The notes below the pieces were generated by a model. The model was not told where the DNA came from. It searched no databases and worked only from the letters and a program-made list of their open reading frames with translations. Below are positions 45,170 through 53,710 of a stretch of DNA of 53,973 nt, in pieces; positions within the stretch are counted from its first letter, which is position 1; every line of letters starts with the position of its first letter. The position numbers and the translations under genes are program-made. This DNA comes from an uncultured Mediterraneibacter sp. (GTDB taxonomy: Bacteria; Bacillota; Clostridia; Lachnospirales; Lachnospiraceae). The stretch covers positions 1-53,973 of the forward strand of contig CALWQP010000020.1 of the NCBI GenBank assembly GCA_944383695.1, in the 5' to 3' direction.

Positions 45170-46528
45170 CTATGCAAACAGGCTGATAAGGACAGCATAT
45201 ACTAAACCTGTGATACCTACGATCGTTTCCATGATCGTCCATGATTTCAGTGTGGTTTTTTCATCAATCTCCAAAAGAGAGTTGACCAGCCAGAAACCGG
45301 AATCATTCACATGGCTAAAAGCAGTCGCCCCTCCGTTGATCGCGCAGACCATTGCCGCAAGATAAACCGGGGATAATTCCGCAACGCCTGGCATGGACGC
45401 CATGATCCCTGCCGCCATTGTCATTGCCACTACTGCCGCTCCTACGGACGCACGGATCAACGCCGCGATGAGGAAGGCTACAAGAACTAACGGAAGACCA
45501 CTCTTTTCCAATGCCGGCCCAATAATGTCTCCCATTCCGCAGTCCTGCAGCACCCAGCGGATAATCCCTCCCCCGGTAATTACCAGAAGGATCTGTCCTG
45601 TAGGACGTAACGAGCGGTCCAATATCTTCTTTAGCTGTTCCCCGTTATAGCCCTGCCTCTTTCCCAAAAAATACATGGCGAGCAGCACAGCTATGATCAA
45701 AGCGACAAACGGTGTCCCTAAAAACTCCAATACCGGGCGCATAAATTCTATGCCTGGAATATATTCTGAAACAGTACTGCACAAAATCAGAACCAGCGGG
45801 ACCAAAATAATAACTAAAACTGTAGAAAATTTAGGAAGATTCCCGTCTTCCGCTTCCCGTACCTCCTGAATATTGGATGGCAGCCCGGTATTGATCCGGG
45901 TTCCAATAAATTTTGACCAGAGTATTCCCGCAAAGACCAATGATAAAATACCCACCGGAACGCCCACCGCGATCATGATCCCCAAATCCACATTCAGCAT
46001 ATTTGCGACAAGCACGGAACCGGCGGACGGAGGTATGAACGCAAAGCCTGTAGCAAGCCCTGCCAAAAGCGGGATCACATAGTATAAAGTGGATTTTTTT
46101 GTTCTCTTGGCAAGGCCAAATGCCAGGGGAATCAATATCACAACGCCGGCCTCAAAAAATACAGTCGTGCCAACTACCAGCCCCGTAATTCCCAGGGCAG
46201 CCCCTGCCTTTTTTTCGCCAAACTTATTGACCAAAGTCTGAGCGACGCACTGTGCGCCTCCCGAAACTTCCAGAATCCCGCCAAACAAGGACCCCAGACC
46301 AATCAGCAATACAATACCCTGCAAAGTCTCCCCGGCTCCTTTTTCCACAGTGGAAACCAGCGTCGGGACCGGCATCCCGGCCCCAAGCCCAATGAACAGC
46401 GCGGAAATCAGCAGCGATAATACTGGATGTATCTTAAATTTTATGATAAGCAGCAGCAATAACAAGATTCCTGCCACCGCTGCGATCAGCAGCCTTGAAG
46501 GCTCTGCCGCAAATACCGGTTCTGCCAT
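45170..46528 (-). CDS. GntP-family permease
   Basis: 452 residues, about 12 membrane helices, with GAGETLQGIVLLIGLGSLFGG and FSHVNDSGFWLVN, both typical of gluconate:H+ symporters. It probably imports a sugar acid or polyol for the two catabolic enzymes beside it. It follows the oxidoreductase gene after one base and its stop overlaps the ribosome site of the kinase gene, so all three are coupled. GntP members take gluconate, fructuronate, glycerate and others; the substrate is unresolved. Confidence 0.92.
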   Translation of the reverse strand: MAEPVFAAEPSRLLIAAVAGILLLLLLIIKFKIHPVLSLLISALFIGLGAGMPVPTLVSTVEKGAGETLQGIVLLIGLGSLFGGILEVSGGAQCVAQTLVNKFGEKKAGAALGITGLVVGTTVFFEAGVVILIPLAFGLAKRTKKSTLYYVIPLLAGLATGFAFIPPSAGSVLVANMLNVDLGIMIAVGVPVGILSLVFAGILWSKFIGTRINTGLPSNIQEVREAEDGNLPKFSTVLVIILVPLVLILCSTVSEYIPGIEFMRPVLEFLGTPFVALIIAVLLAMYFLGKRQGYNGEQLKKILDRSLRPTGQILLVITGGGIIRWVLQDCGMGDIIGPALEKSGLPLVLVAFLIAALIRASVGAAVVAMTMAAGIMASMPGVAELSPVYLAAMVCAINGGATAFSHVNDSGFWLVNSLLEIDEKTTLKSWTIMETIVGITGLVYAVLISLFA

Positions 46529-46529
46529 T

Positions 46530-48152
46530 TTATCTTCCTCCTACATATTTATGTACGGTTGCCTTTACCGCGCCAGGTCCGGCGATCATTTCACGGAACA
46601 TAGTTTCAATCTTTTCTCCCAGACCGGTCTGATAAATGTCAGTAAAGAATATCCTCTCATTAGAGAGAATGGGCTTTAACTGGTCCGTAAAAGTTTCCGG
46701 TTTTCCCACTACGACATCTTTTAGCTGTTCCTGGAGCTCCTCATTCATTGGATCCGGAGCAAGTTCATATGTCTTTCCTTCGTCATCCACCGCCAGCATA
46801 TATCTGAGCCATCCGGCAATCCCGAGCGGAATAGCAGTAAGACGTGAGGCATCACCATATCTTTCCACATACGCTTTGATCGTCTCACCAAAACGAATGC
46901 CCACCATCTGTGATACATCGACAGCAAGACGGAGGTTTGTGTCTCCCAGATATTCATTTGGGAACCGGTCGTTAAAAAGCTCGTCTACAAATTCCTGCGG
47001 GGAAAGAATTCCCGGATCCGGCACTACCGGAAGGCCTTCGTCATAGGCTACCATGCGGGCCATTTTCATCATATCCGTATCCGTATTTAACATATGGGCA
47101 AACAAATCATATCCCAGGACCACTCCAAGAGGACCTGTCGCAGAATGTACCGGGTTTAAGCATACTGTTACTTTCATGCGTTCAGACAGATTCACAGTTT
47201 CCCTGTCGGCCATATATACGCCAAAACCTTTTTCCAGAGCCGGGCGGCCATTTGGAAAGCTGTCTTCCATCACGAGATACTGAGGTTTTTCGGCATTGAC
47301 AAAAGGAGCGATATAAGTCTTCTTTCCTGTGATAACCGGCTGCATATCCTCCACACCCAGGTTTTCAAGGTCATCCGCAATCTGTTCGCTGGGGCGCGGC
47401 GTGATCTTGTCAATCATCGTCCAGGGGAAAGCAACCGTTTCTTCATCGCTTACATAGGCAGCAAAACCTGCATCCACAAAGCCCTTTTTCTTCCACTCTT
47501 CTGTCATAGTCAGCACAGACTCACGAAGCTTTGCGCCATTCTGAGAACAGTTGTCCATAGATACCAGCGCCAGAGGATAACGTCCTGCTTTATACCGTTC
47601 ATAGAGCATCGCTGTCAGCACTGCCATCGCTCCGGCCGCTTTGTCCGGGGCATTCTCAATATCAGCCTTCACAAAAGGAAACCATGTGCCATCTGCTTTC
47701 TGCAATGCGTATCCCTTTTCTGTGATCGTAAAAGATACTAACTGTAAAGAAGAGCTGGTAAAAATCTCTTTCAGCCGATTCCATTGCGCCGGATCGGATG
47801 ACTGTGCTTTTATTGCCTCAGCCAGAGAACCCAATACTTTGTATTCTCTGGTTCCATCTCCATGCAGGATCACACTCAGTCCCAAATTGTCATAGGGCTC
47901 GTAAATCTTGTCAACCACATCATAGTCAAATGTCTCTACACAGGTAATGCCCCGGTCCATCGCACCGTTTTCAAGGAGACCGTCTGCAATTCCACCGATA
48001 AATATACGGAAAATATTACCAACACCAAAATGTACCCATTGCGGTTCCTTTTTGGCTTTTTCAGACACCTTCTCCACATCATATCCCGGGAGTACAATCC
48101 CCGCCTTTTGCCATGGCTCACGGTCTTTAATTCCATTAATTGTTAACTTCAT
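46530..48152 (-). CDS. Mannitol dehydrogenase-family oxidoreductase (UxuB-like)
   Basis: 540 residues of the polyol-specific long-chain dehydrogenase family. The NAD loop is WVHFGVGNIFRIF (residues 38-50) and the catalytic K-x5-N-x2-H motif appears as KVTVCLNPVH. Members oxidise mannitol or arabinitol, or reduce fructuronate (UxuB). The neighbour is a fructokinase rather than a mannonate dehydratase, which favours a polyol giving fructose; GntP next to it would also suit a hexuronate. First gene of the operon, divergent from a ROK regulator. Confidence 0.88.
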   Translation of the reverse strand: MKLTINGIKDREPWQKAGIVLPGYDVEKVSEKAKKEPQWVHFGVGNIFRIFIGGIADGLLENGAMDRGITCVETFDYDVVDKIYEPYDNLGLSVILHGDGTREYKVLGSLAEAIKAQSSDPAQWNRLKEIFTSSSLQLVSFTITEKGYALQKADGTWFPFVKADIENAPDKAAGAMAVLTAMLYERYKAGRYPLALVSMDNCSQNGAKLRESVLTMTEEWKKKGFVDAGFAAYVSDEETVAFPWTMIDKITPRPSEQIADDLENLGVEDMQPVITGKKTYIAPFVNAEKPQYLVMEDSFPNGRPALEKGFGVYMADRETVNLSERMKVTVCLNPVHSATGPLGVVLGYDLFAHMLNTDTDMMKMARMVAYDEGLPVVPDPGILSPQEFVDELFNDRFPNEYLGDTNLRLAVDVSQMVGIRFGETIKAYVERYGDASRLTAIPLGIAGWLRYMLAVDDEGKTYELAPDPMNEELQEQLKDVVVGKPETFTDQLKPILSNERIFFTDIYQTGLGEKIETMFREMIAGPGAVKATVHKYVGGR

Positions 48153-48185
48153 GTTGTTACCTCCTGATTCTTTTTATTTCGTTTG

Positions 48186-48214
48186 AAACTTACGCTTATA
48201 TCTTAATTGTAAGT
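48186..48214. promoter_or_regulatory. Inverted repeat in the uxuB-like/ROK intergenic region
   Basis: AACTTAC near 48188 and GTAAGTT near 48210 form a 7-bp inverted repeat just upstream of the operon start, a reasonable operator for the divergent ROK regulator. Not proven. Confidence 0.4.
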
Positions 48215-48308
48215 TAAGTATATAACTTCTTATATCACATGTCTATTGACGGAAAATACAATTTCATCTCATCATTTTTGGTCATTTTCACTATGAGTTT
48301 TGTAGCGA

Positions 48309-48337
48309 TTGCGTTTTCTATAATTGTATATTAAAAT
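48309..48337 (+). promoter_or_regulatory. Promoter of the ROK regulator gene
   Basis: TTGCGT (48309-48314) and TAAAAT (48332-48337) are 17 bp apart, about 55 bases before the start codon. Confidence 0.5.
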
Positions 48338-48392
48338 GGACTTGATTCTTAATATTATGAGAAACATGTAACTTTACCAGGAGTATGATTTT

Positions 48393-49526
48393 ATGAATGA
48401 AAAAGGATTTACTACAATTACACTAAAAAAAATAAACAAATCTAAAGTGTATCAGTATGTCTATAAGAAAAAACAAACCTCCAAGCTGCAGATCGTACAG
48501 GATCTGCAGATGGGTTTATCCACTGTCAGCCAAAATCTGAATCTGTTGGAAAAAGAGGGACTGATCGAGAGAAATGGGTATTTCGACTCCACCGGCGGGC
48601 GAAAAGCTCAGGCAATCCAAATCGTTTCAGACTTCAGGATCTCCATTGGAATTGGAATTTTAAAAAATATGTTTCACATAACCACCGTAGATTTATATGG
48701 AAATTCCATCTGCACCGATACCACACCTGTTCCTTACTCAAATACTGTGGATTACTATGATCAGGTAGCTGACAACATTAAAGATTTTATTCTGAAAAAT
48801 AATTATGACTCTGAAAAAATCTTAGGGATTTCCATTGCCACCCAGGGGATTATCTCCCCTGACAATACAACCGTAACTTATGGAAGTATTATGAACAATA
48901 CCGGCATGAATCTTGAGGATTTTTCCCGCCGTCTCCCTTATCCATGCCATCTGGAGCATGACTCTAAAGCGGCGGCCTATCTGGAATTGTGGAATCATAG
49001 TGACTTAGACAGCGCAGTTATTTTTTTATTAAACAGAAATCTGGGCGGCGCTATTATAACCAACCACGCTATCCATCATGGCATATCCATGCACAGTGGC
49101 TCTATCGAACATATGTGTATCAATCCCGATGGGCCTTTATGCTATTGCGGAAACCGCGGCTGCCTGGAAACCTATTGTTCCGCCAACTCTCTGGAACATT
49201 CCGCCCAATTACCTGTAAAAGAATTTTTTCCTCTGCTAAGAAAGAAAAACTCTCCCTATCTTCTGCAGATATGGGAGGATTATCTGAATCATCTGGCATT
49301 TGCCATGAAAAATTTGAATATGGTCATTGATGCCCCGATCATCATAAGCGGTTACCTTGCCCCATATTTTACACAGGAAGATATTGAGTATCTCTTAGAG
49401 CGTATTAATTCAGCCGCGCCGTTTAAATTAAGCAGAGAGCACATCCTTGTCGGGGCTCATGGACAGTATACTCCCGCGATTGGAGCTGCATTGTTTTTTG
49501 TGGAGCAATTTATTATGTCTATATAA
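48393..49526 (+). CDS. ROK-family transcriptional regulator
   Basis: 377 residues: a winged HTH (about 15-75, TSKLQIVQDLQMGLSTVSQ) and a ROK domain with the zinc motif CYCGNRGCLETYCSA (about 250-264). NagC/XylR-type proteins of this layout repress sugar genes and respond to a sugar or sugar phosphate. It is divergent from the oxidoreductase-permease-kinase operon, its likely target. The base composition is somewhat AT-rich. Confidence 0.92.
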   Translation: MNEKGFTTITLKKINKSKVYQYVYKKKQTSKLQIVQDLQMGLSTVSQNLNLLEKEGLIERNGYFDSTGGRKAQAIQIVSDFRISIGIGILKNMFHITTVDLYGNSICTDTTPVPYSNTVDYYDQVADNIKDFILKNNYDSEKILGISIATQGIISPDNTTVTYGSIMNNTGMNLEDFSRRLPYPCHLEHDSKAAAYLELWNHSDLDSAVIFLLNRNLGGAIITNHAIHHGISMHSGSIEHMCINPDGPLCYCGNRGCLETYCSANSLEHSAQLPVKEFFPLLRKKNSPYLLQIWEDYLNHLAFAMKNLNMVIDAPIIISGYLAPYFTQEDIEYLLERINSAAPFKLSREHILVGAHGQYTPAIGAALFFVEQFIMSI

Positions 49527-49561
49527 TAAAAGCCTTTCTATTATCTATTTGCCCAAAAATG

Positions 49562-49602
49562 AGGGTTATGCACCGTGGTATCTCTCCACAGAGCATAACC
49601 CT
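49562..49602. terminator. Strong hairpin after the ROK gene
   Basis: AGGGTTATGC (49562-49571) and GCATAACCCT (49593-49602) form a perfect 10-bp stem with an inner GTGG/CCAC stem. It lies 35 bases after the ROK stop and before the remnant at 49675, so it probably ends transcription from both sides. Confidence 0.7.
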
Positions 49603-49674
49603 GTATTACATCTGTTTTCATTCATTTTTCTAAAAAGCACAACTTCATTTCTTTTCAAAAAGCCCCGCATAAAA

Positions 49675-49749
49675 TCAAGGTTTTCGCTCCAGAAGGCAAA
49701 TGGTCTCCACATGGGCATATCTGCCAAACATATCTATTTGCTTCAGACT
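49675..49749 (-). pseudogene. 3' end of an RlmD/RumA-like rRNA methyltransferase gene
   Basis: A minus-strand frame reads SLKQIDMFGRYAHVETICLL then ERKP and stop. The DMF-x-HVET-LL pattern is that of the C-terminus of 23S rRNA (uracil-5-)-methyltransferases (RlmD/RumA/TrmA family). Upstream of it the sequence changes to the AT-rich membrane protein gene, so the rest of the methyltransferase was probably displaced by insertion of the mobile element and may lie beyond the right edge. rumA-type genes are known insertion sites of serine-recombinase elements. Confidence 0.55.
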
Positions 49750-49798
49750 TTCATGTTTACAAAAATAGCCTCTCGCAGTACAAAATTTTTTTGATTTC

Positions 49799-51229
49799 TT
49801 ATTCCTCACCGAACATCAATTTATTACTTATCACTTCTTTTTTCCATTTATCAACTCTTCGTTTTACTTCTTCAAAATTAGTTATCTCTCTTTTTACTGT
49901 TTCAGCAACCTTCCTTATGTCCTGTTTGATATAGGCATAATAAAGGATATATTTCATTTCATCGTCTAATAACAGCCACTTTTCTTCTAATAAATCTACA
50001 ATCTTACCATAGTCTTTACCCCTCAAATACAATATATTTGCATAATCACAGTTAAGCTTCCAATATCCTAATCCCTTATTTACTTGTGAAAAAATACCCT
50101 CCAAAATCACTTCGGCTTCCTCAATTGAAATTCTCTCCTCTTTAAGCTTAATTTCATATTCAATCCCTTGTATGATATGTGATTCCTTTTTAAATCTCTG
50201 CGACTTATATACTTCAATCATTTCCATTACTTTAGACTCAAAACCAAGTTTAAAATTTATCAGAATTTGCCGCGTTAACATATCTTCTGACAGTTTTCCA
50301 ATTATCTCCATTGGAATCTCTAAGCGTTGCTTTAGTAACTCATCACAATCATTTATTTCGTCACACAAAAACAAAAAACTCTCACATTCAATTCTTTTTT
50401 CCAACTCTTTTACCAGTGCTATAACTCTCTCAACAGCAAAGAATATAGAAACAAGTGCCAAGATAGGTGACAAATTACCTATTTCAAAAGAATTATTATC
50501 CAATAAGACAACTATAATAATACTACTATATGAAATCATTTTTCTAATAATTTTAGTCGTTAAATCTGAACACTGATAAATCCATACTAAAATGACCATT
50601 ACTATAAATAGAAGAAATGACACTTTAACCGATAAATAAGGCAATACACTATTCAAGAGTATCGCAAATACTACTCCAAGAACAAATAGAAATACACCTT
50701 TCAAGACTATCTTTATCGCACTTATTTTCTTGCGCTCTTTTCTGTTATAAATATCAGGTATGTAAAACACATATTGAATTATCTTATAGTAGAATCCACC
50801 TCCCAATGGAATCAGTCTTTGCATCATAAGTAACACTATTGCTGTTAATATAATTAAAATTCTAACTTCTTTAACCATAACAGCAGTTATAGCCAATTCT
50901 AAAACACATACCAGCAGTATTAACCATCCTCTTCTGAGCCTTAAAAAAAATGATATAAAGAAAGATAGTACTGTTACAATTAATAAGACTATTATTATTT
51001 CCACAAATGATTTTTCTATATTCACCCACGTGTTGACTGGATTAATCGCATTTACGAAATAATGCATATTGTGTTCAAATAAAATTAATAAGTAATTCAG
51101 AAATGGTTTTATAAAGTGCAGTACTATACCTACAAACATGCCCGCCATCACTATAACCAGACAGGAAATAACATCTCTTTTCTTTTTAGAATCTTTAGCT
51201 ACATAGTTTATATATTGCAATAAAAACAT
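49799..51229 (-). CDS. Polytopic membrane protein with C-terminal helical-repeat domain
   Basis: 476 residues, very AT-rich codons (Ile, Lys, Leu). About ten membrane helices fall in the first 290 residues, in two groups separated by a basic loop (YNRKERKKISAIK, about 165-177). The last 185 or so are hydrophilic and alpha-helical, rather like TPR or Sel1-type repeats (ISIEEAEVILEGIFSQVNKG, YANILYLRGKDYGKIVDLLE). I do not recognise the family and see no enzyme motif. It lies between the integrase and the presumed attachment site, a slot that often carries accessory functions such as defence or exclusion; any such role here is inference. Confidence 0.72.
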   Translation of the reverse strand: MFLLQYINYVAKDSKKKRDVISCLVIVMAGMFVGIVLHFIKPFLNYLLILFEHNMHYFVNAINPVNTWVNIEKSFVEIIIVLLIVTVLSFFISFFLRLRRGWLILLVCVLELAITAVMVKEVRILIILTAIVLLMMQRLIPLGGGFYYKIIQYVFYIPDIYNRKERKKISAIKIVLKGVFLFVLGVVFAILLNSVLPYLSVKVSFLLFIVMVILVWIYQCSDLTTKIIRKMISYSSIIIVVLLDNNSFEIGNLSPILALVSIFFAVERVIALVKELEKRIECESFLFLCDEINDCDELLKQRLEIPMEIIGKLSEDMLTRQILINFKLGFESKVMEMIEVYKSQRFKKESHIIQGIEYEIKLKEERISIEEAEVILEGIFSQVNKGLGYWKLNCDYANILYLRGKDYGKIVDLLEEKWLLLDDEMKYILYYAYIKQDIRKVAETVKREITNFEEVKRRVDKWKKEVISNKLMFGEE

Positions 51230-51272
51230 TCGTGTCTCCCTTTTAATTATCCTATCACTTACACACTTTATC

Positions 51273-51328
51273 TATGTAGTGTTCACTCTCACATTTTTAT
51301 ATATTGGTAGGCACTACATACATGTATG
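51273..51328. promoter_or_regulatory. Palindromic control region between cargo gene and recombinase
   Basis: TATGTAGTG (51273-51281) and CACTACATA (51312-51320) are a 9-bp inverted repeat; next to the second arm is the perfect palindrome CATACATGTATG (51317-51328). The region is upstream of the membrane protein gene and downstream of the recombinase, and probably binds a regulator or stops recombinase transcription. Confidence 0.5.
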
Positions 51329-51405
51329 ACCTTTAAAAAATCCCTGTTTTTCGTTTGTGTTCCCACACCCGATATCAACCACCACAGAAATGTCAAAGTA
51401 ATTTT

Positions 51406-53253
51406 TCAGGTTCTTATTTCGCATTTTTTGCCCTCGAATGTAAACACGAAATGCTTCGCAAAGTGCCTAAAATAAAGGATTTCTACGAGTTTTTCTTTTG
51501 TATCAACACAATAGTCTCCACATGTGTTGTCACTAACATTGGAATACACATCCTTTACCTTGTCACTGACATCGGAACACATTTTTTTCGCTTTGTCCAC
51601 GACACCAGCAGATTTTCCAAACCGCTTCTTTGCATTTCCAATTTCATTTTTAAATCCTGTTTTATATATGAAAGTGATTTTATAGGGATCTTTTTCTCCG
51701 CTTTCATCGTAACCACCAACGATTACCTTTTCAATTATACTCTCAAATATACCTCTGTCAAATTCCTCTAACACCTCATTTTGAGACAATGCTTTCTTAA
51801 AATCTGCGATTCTCCTTTGCAGAGAACCTTCTTCATCCGCCTGCTGTTGAAAATACTCCAGCTTAGCTTTTGCATTGCTTAAATCTGTCTTAAGGCTTAC
51901 ATCTGTTTCTTCATAAATATCCTTTTCAACAATGCCGCTCAAATAATTATCCAACAGCTTCTTTCTCTTATATGAAAGATTATCAATCTTTTTTTGCAAC
52001 TTATTCAACTGATCCTCTGCAGAATTTTCGCCAAGTGCTTTTTCAGTACGTTTTAGAAATTCTTCTATTACATCTTTATTATCTCTACAAAGCATCCGAT
52101 ATGATTCCACAAAAGCTTCTTCTATTACCTGCTCCGGGATTCCTTTACTATCCGGACAGAACCGCTTCCCCTCTTTGGTAGCCTTCACACACTGCCATAT
52201 AGTTTTTTTATACTTTGAATTGCTGTGCCAACGTCTGCGTGAAAGATTCCCCCCACAGAATCCACATTCCAACAAACAACTGAAAGCATACTGTCGGCTG
52301 AATTTCTCCCGTTTCCCTGGTATAGCACCATGCTTACGGTTTCCGTTTCTGCGGCTTCTGATCTCCTGTGCTCTCGCAAACATTTCTTCAGAAATAATCG
52401 GTTCATGGTGATTATGTATGTAATACCGATCTTCCTCCCCTAAGTTCTCCAACCGTCTTTTTGAGATAGGATCGACTGTAAATGTTTTGCCTAGCAAAAT
52501 ATCGCCCTTATATTTTTCATTATTTATGATTCCCATGACACTGGATGACACCCAGGGATTTCCTTTTATTGTCATTATCCCTTGTTCATTTAGCTCTCTG
52601 GCAATCATAGTGCTTCCAGCTCCCGCTACATAGCGTTCAAATATATAGCGGACAACCTTTGCACCTTCTTCGTTAATGGAAATAGATTTTGTAGCCACAT
52701 CATAATCATATCCCATACACCCCTGAAAACCAACAAGCTCTCCCCGTTTCATTTTCATCTTTAATCCCTTTTTCACATAAGCAGAAGTATTTTCGACTTC
52801 CTGCTGTGCCACAGAACTTAGGATTGTCATTAGAAATTCACCATCTTTTAAGGTATTGATTTTTTCTACCTCAAAGTAGACTGCGATATTTCTCTCTTTT
52901 AGCATACGGACATATTTTAAAGTATCCAGCGTATTTCTAGCAAATCGTGGGATACTTTTTGCGATGATTAAATCAATTTTCCCATCCATACAATCTTGAA
53001 TTAGCCGTTGAAATTCATCTCTTTTATCCGTTTTAGTTCCTGTAATAGCTTTATCGGCATAAACACCTGCAAAAACCCACTCTTTGTTATTTTGAATGAG
53101 ATCTGTATAATATCTCACCATAGAATTATAACTTTTTATCTGATCCTCATCATCCGTACTCACACGGCAATAGGCAGCAACCCTCAACCGTTCTATACGC
53201 CTTCTGGAAGAACCGTCAGAAAAGTCATTTGCCTTAATCAACTCTATTTCCAT
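51406..53253 (-). CDS. Large serine recombinase (integrase)
   Basis: 615 residues. The resolvase domain has the catalytic serine in AAYCRVSTDDEDQ (about residue 31) and the RFARNTLDTLKYV segment; then a recombinase domain (KKGLKMKMKRGELVGFQG to NNEKYKGDILLGKT), a zinc-ribbon domain (ECGFCGGNL, then Cys in WQC and RFCPD) and a coiled coil (about 435-510). It integrates and excises the element by a double-strand exchange at short att sites. The frame opens at 53352; AAGGAG 7 bases before MEIELIKAND gives 53253. The last 60 or so residues form an odd charged Val/Asp/Lys-rich tail. Confidence 0.94.
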   Translation of the reverse strand: MEIELIKANDFSDGSSRRRIERLRVAAYCRVSTDDEDQIKSYNSMVRYYTDLIQNNKEWVFAGVYADKAITGTKTDKRDEFQRLIQDCMDGKIDLIIAKSIPRFARNTLDTLKYVRMLKERNIAVYFEVEKINTLKDGEFLMTILSSVAQQEVENTSAYVKKGLKMKMKRGELVGFQGCMGYDYDVATKSISINEEGAKVVRYIFERYVAGAGSTMIARELNEQGIMTIKGNPWVSSSVMGIINNEKYKGDILLGKTFTVDPISKRRLENLGEEDRYYIHNHHEPIISEEMFARAQEIRSRRNGNRKHGAIPGKREKFSRQYAFSCLLECGFCGGNLSRRRWHSNSKYKKTIWQCVKATKEGKRFCPDSKGIPEQVIEEAFVESYRMLCRDNKDVIEEFLKRTEKALGENSAEDQLNKLQKKIDNLSYKRKKLLDNYLSGIVEKDIYEETDVSLKTDLSNAKAKLEYFQQQADEEGSLQRRIADFKKALSQNEVLEEFDRGIFESIIEKVIVGGYDESGEKDPYKITFIYKTGFKNEIGNAKKRFGKSAGVVDKAKKMCSDVSDKVKDVYSNVSDNTCGDYCVDTKEKLVEILYFRHFAKHFVFTFEGKKCEIRT

Positions 53254-53323
53254 TTTCCGCTCCTTCATTTTTTGTATTCCTATCGTAGTGTTGAGTTTAT
53301 TATAGATCAGCACAAACGATTCG

Positions 53324-53473
53324 TCAAGCGGTAATATTGGAAACGACACCATAATCTTTCATCAGTCTTTTCTGTATCAACAAATACTCATTTTCGTCTA
53401 TCAATTTTTTTGTTAAAAGTTGCTTTAACATAGCCAACTGCATTGTATATCGCAGTAATTTTTTTGTATCCAT
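53324..53473 (-). CDS. Small SHOCT-like protein next to the recombinase
   Basis: 49 residues: MDTKKLLRYTMQLAMLKQLL followed by a short helix pair (LIDENEYLLIQKRLMKDYGV). The L-x3-G/E-L-I-x-E-x-E-Y/F pattern is that of the SHOCT domain, and small genes of this kind commonly sit just upstream of Lachnospiraceae serine recombinases. GGGAGA precedes the ATG. It ends 70 bases before the recombinase start. It may help recombination or regulation; function unproven. Confidence 0.7.
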   Translation of the reverse strand: MDTKKLLRYTMQLAMLKQLLTKKLIDENEYLLIQKRLMKDYGVVSNITA

Positions 53474-53550
53474 TTCATTCTCCCTTTTCATCGCAAAAAA
53501 TCCCGCAGGCGGCTGTGGGGGAACAGCCTCATTGGTATCTCACCATCTTT

Positions 53551-53656
53551 TCAGACCGGAACAGCCTCTCCGGAAATATCATTATTAGAAACAGAATCTT
53601 CGCCACAAAGTTCCCACCCTCTGCTCATAGCATGATATTTTCTCGCTCCTATCCAT
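53551..53656 (-). CDS. Two tiny overlapping frames behind the palindrome (doubtful)
   Basis: One frame runs from 53656 to 53585 (23 codons, MDRSEKISCYEQRVGT...) with AGGAG 10 bases upstream; a second from 53628 to 53551 (25 codons, MSRGWELCGEDSV...). Both follow the operator-like palindrome. Either could be a leader peptide or a remnant; I cannot support more. Confidence 0.25.
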
Positions 53657-53687
53657 CTTCAATTTCTCTCCTGTCTATATGTACAAA

Positions 53688-53710
53688 CTTTACGACATGA
53701 TGTCGCAAAG
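53688..53710. promoter_or_regulatory. 23-bp palindrome, BlaI/CopY-like operator
   Basis: CTTTACGACAT (53688-53698) and ATGTCGCAAAG (53700-53710) are inverted with ten of eleven matches about a central G. The ACGACAT/ATGTCG core resembles the ACA-TGT half-sites used by BlaI/MecI/CopY winged-helix repressors. No such repressor gene is in the window. Confidence 0.55.

Noticed and set aside
46530-48152. Firm call as fructuronate reductase (uxuB)
   Set aside because: The family motif is clear, but no mannonate dehydratase or KDG kinase is nearby and the neighbour is a fructokinase, so I kept the family-level name.
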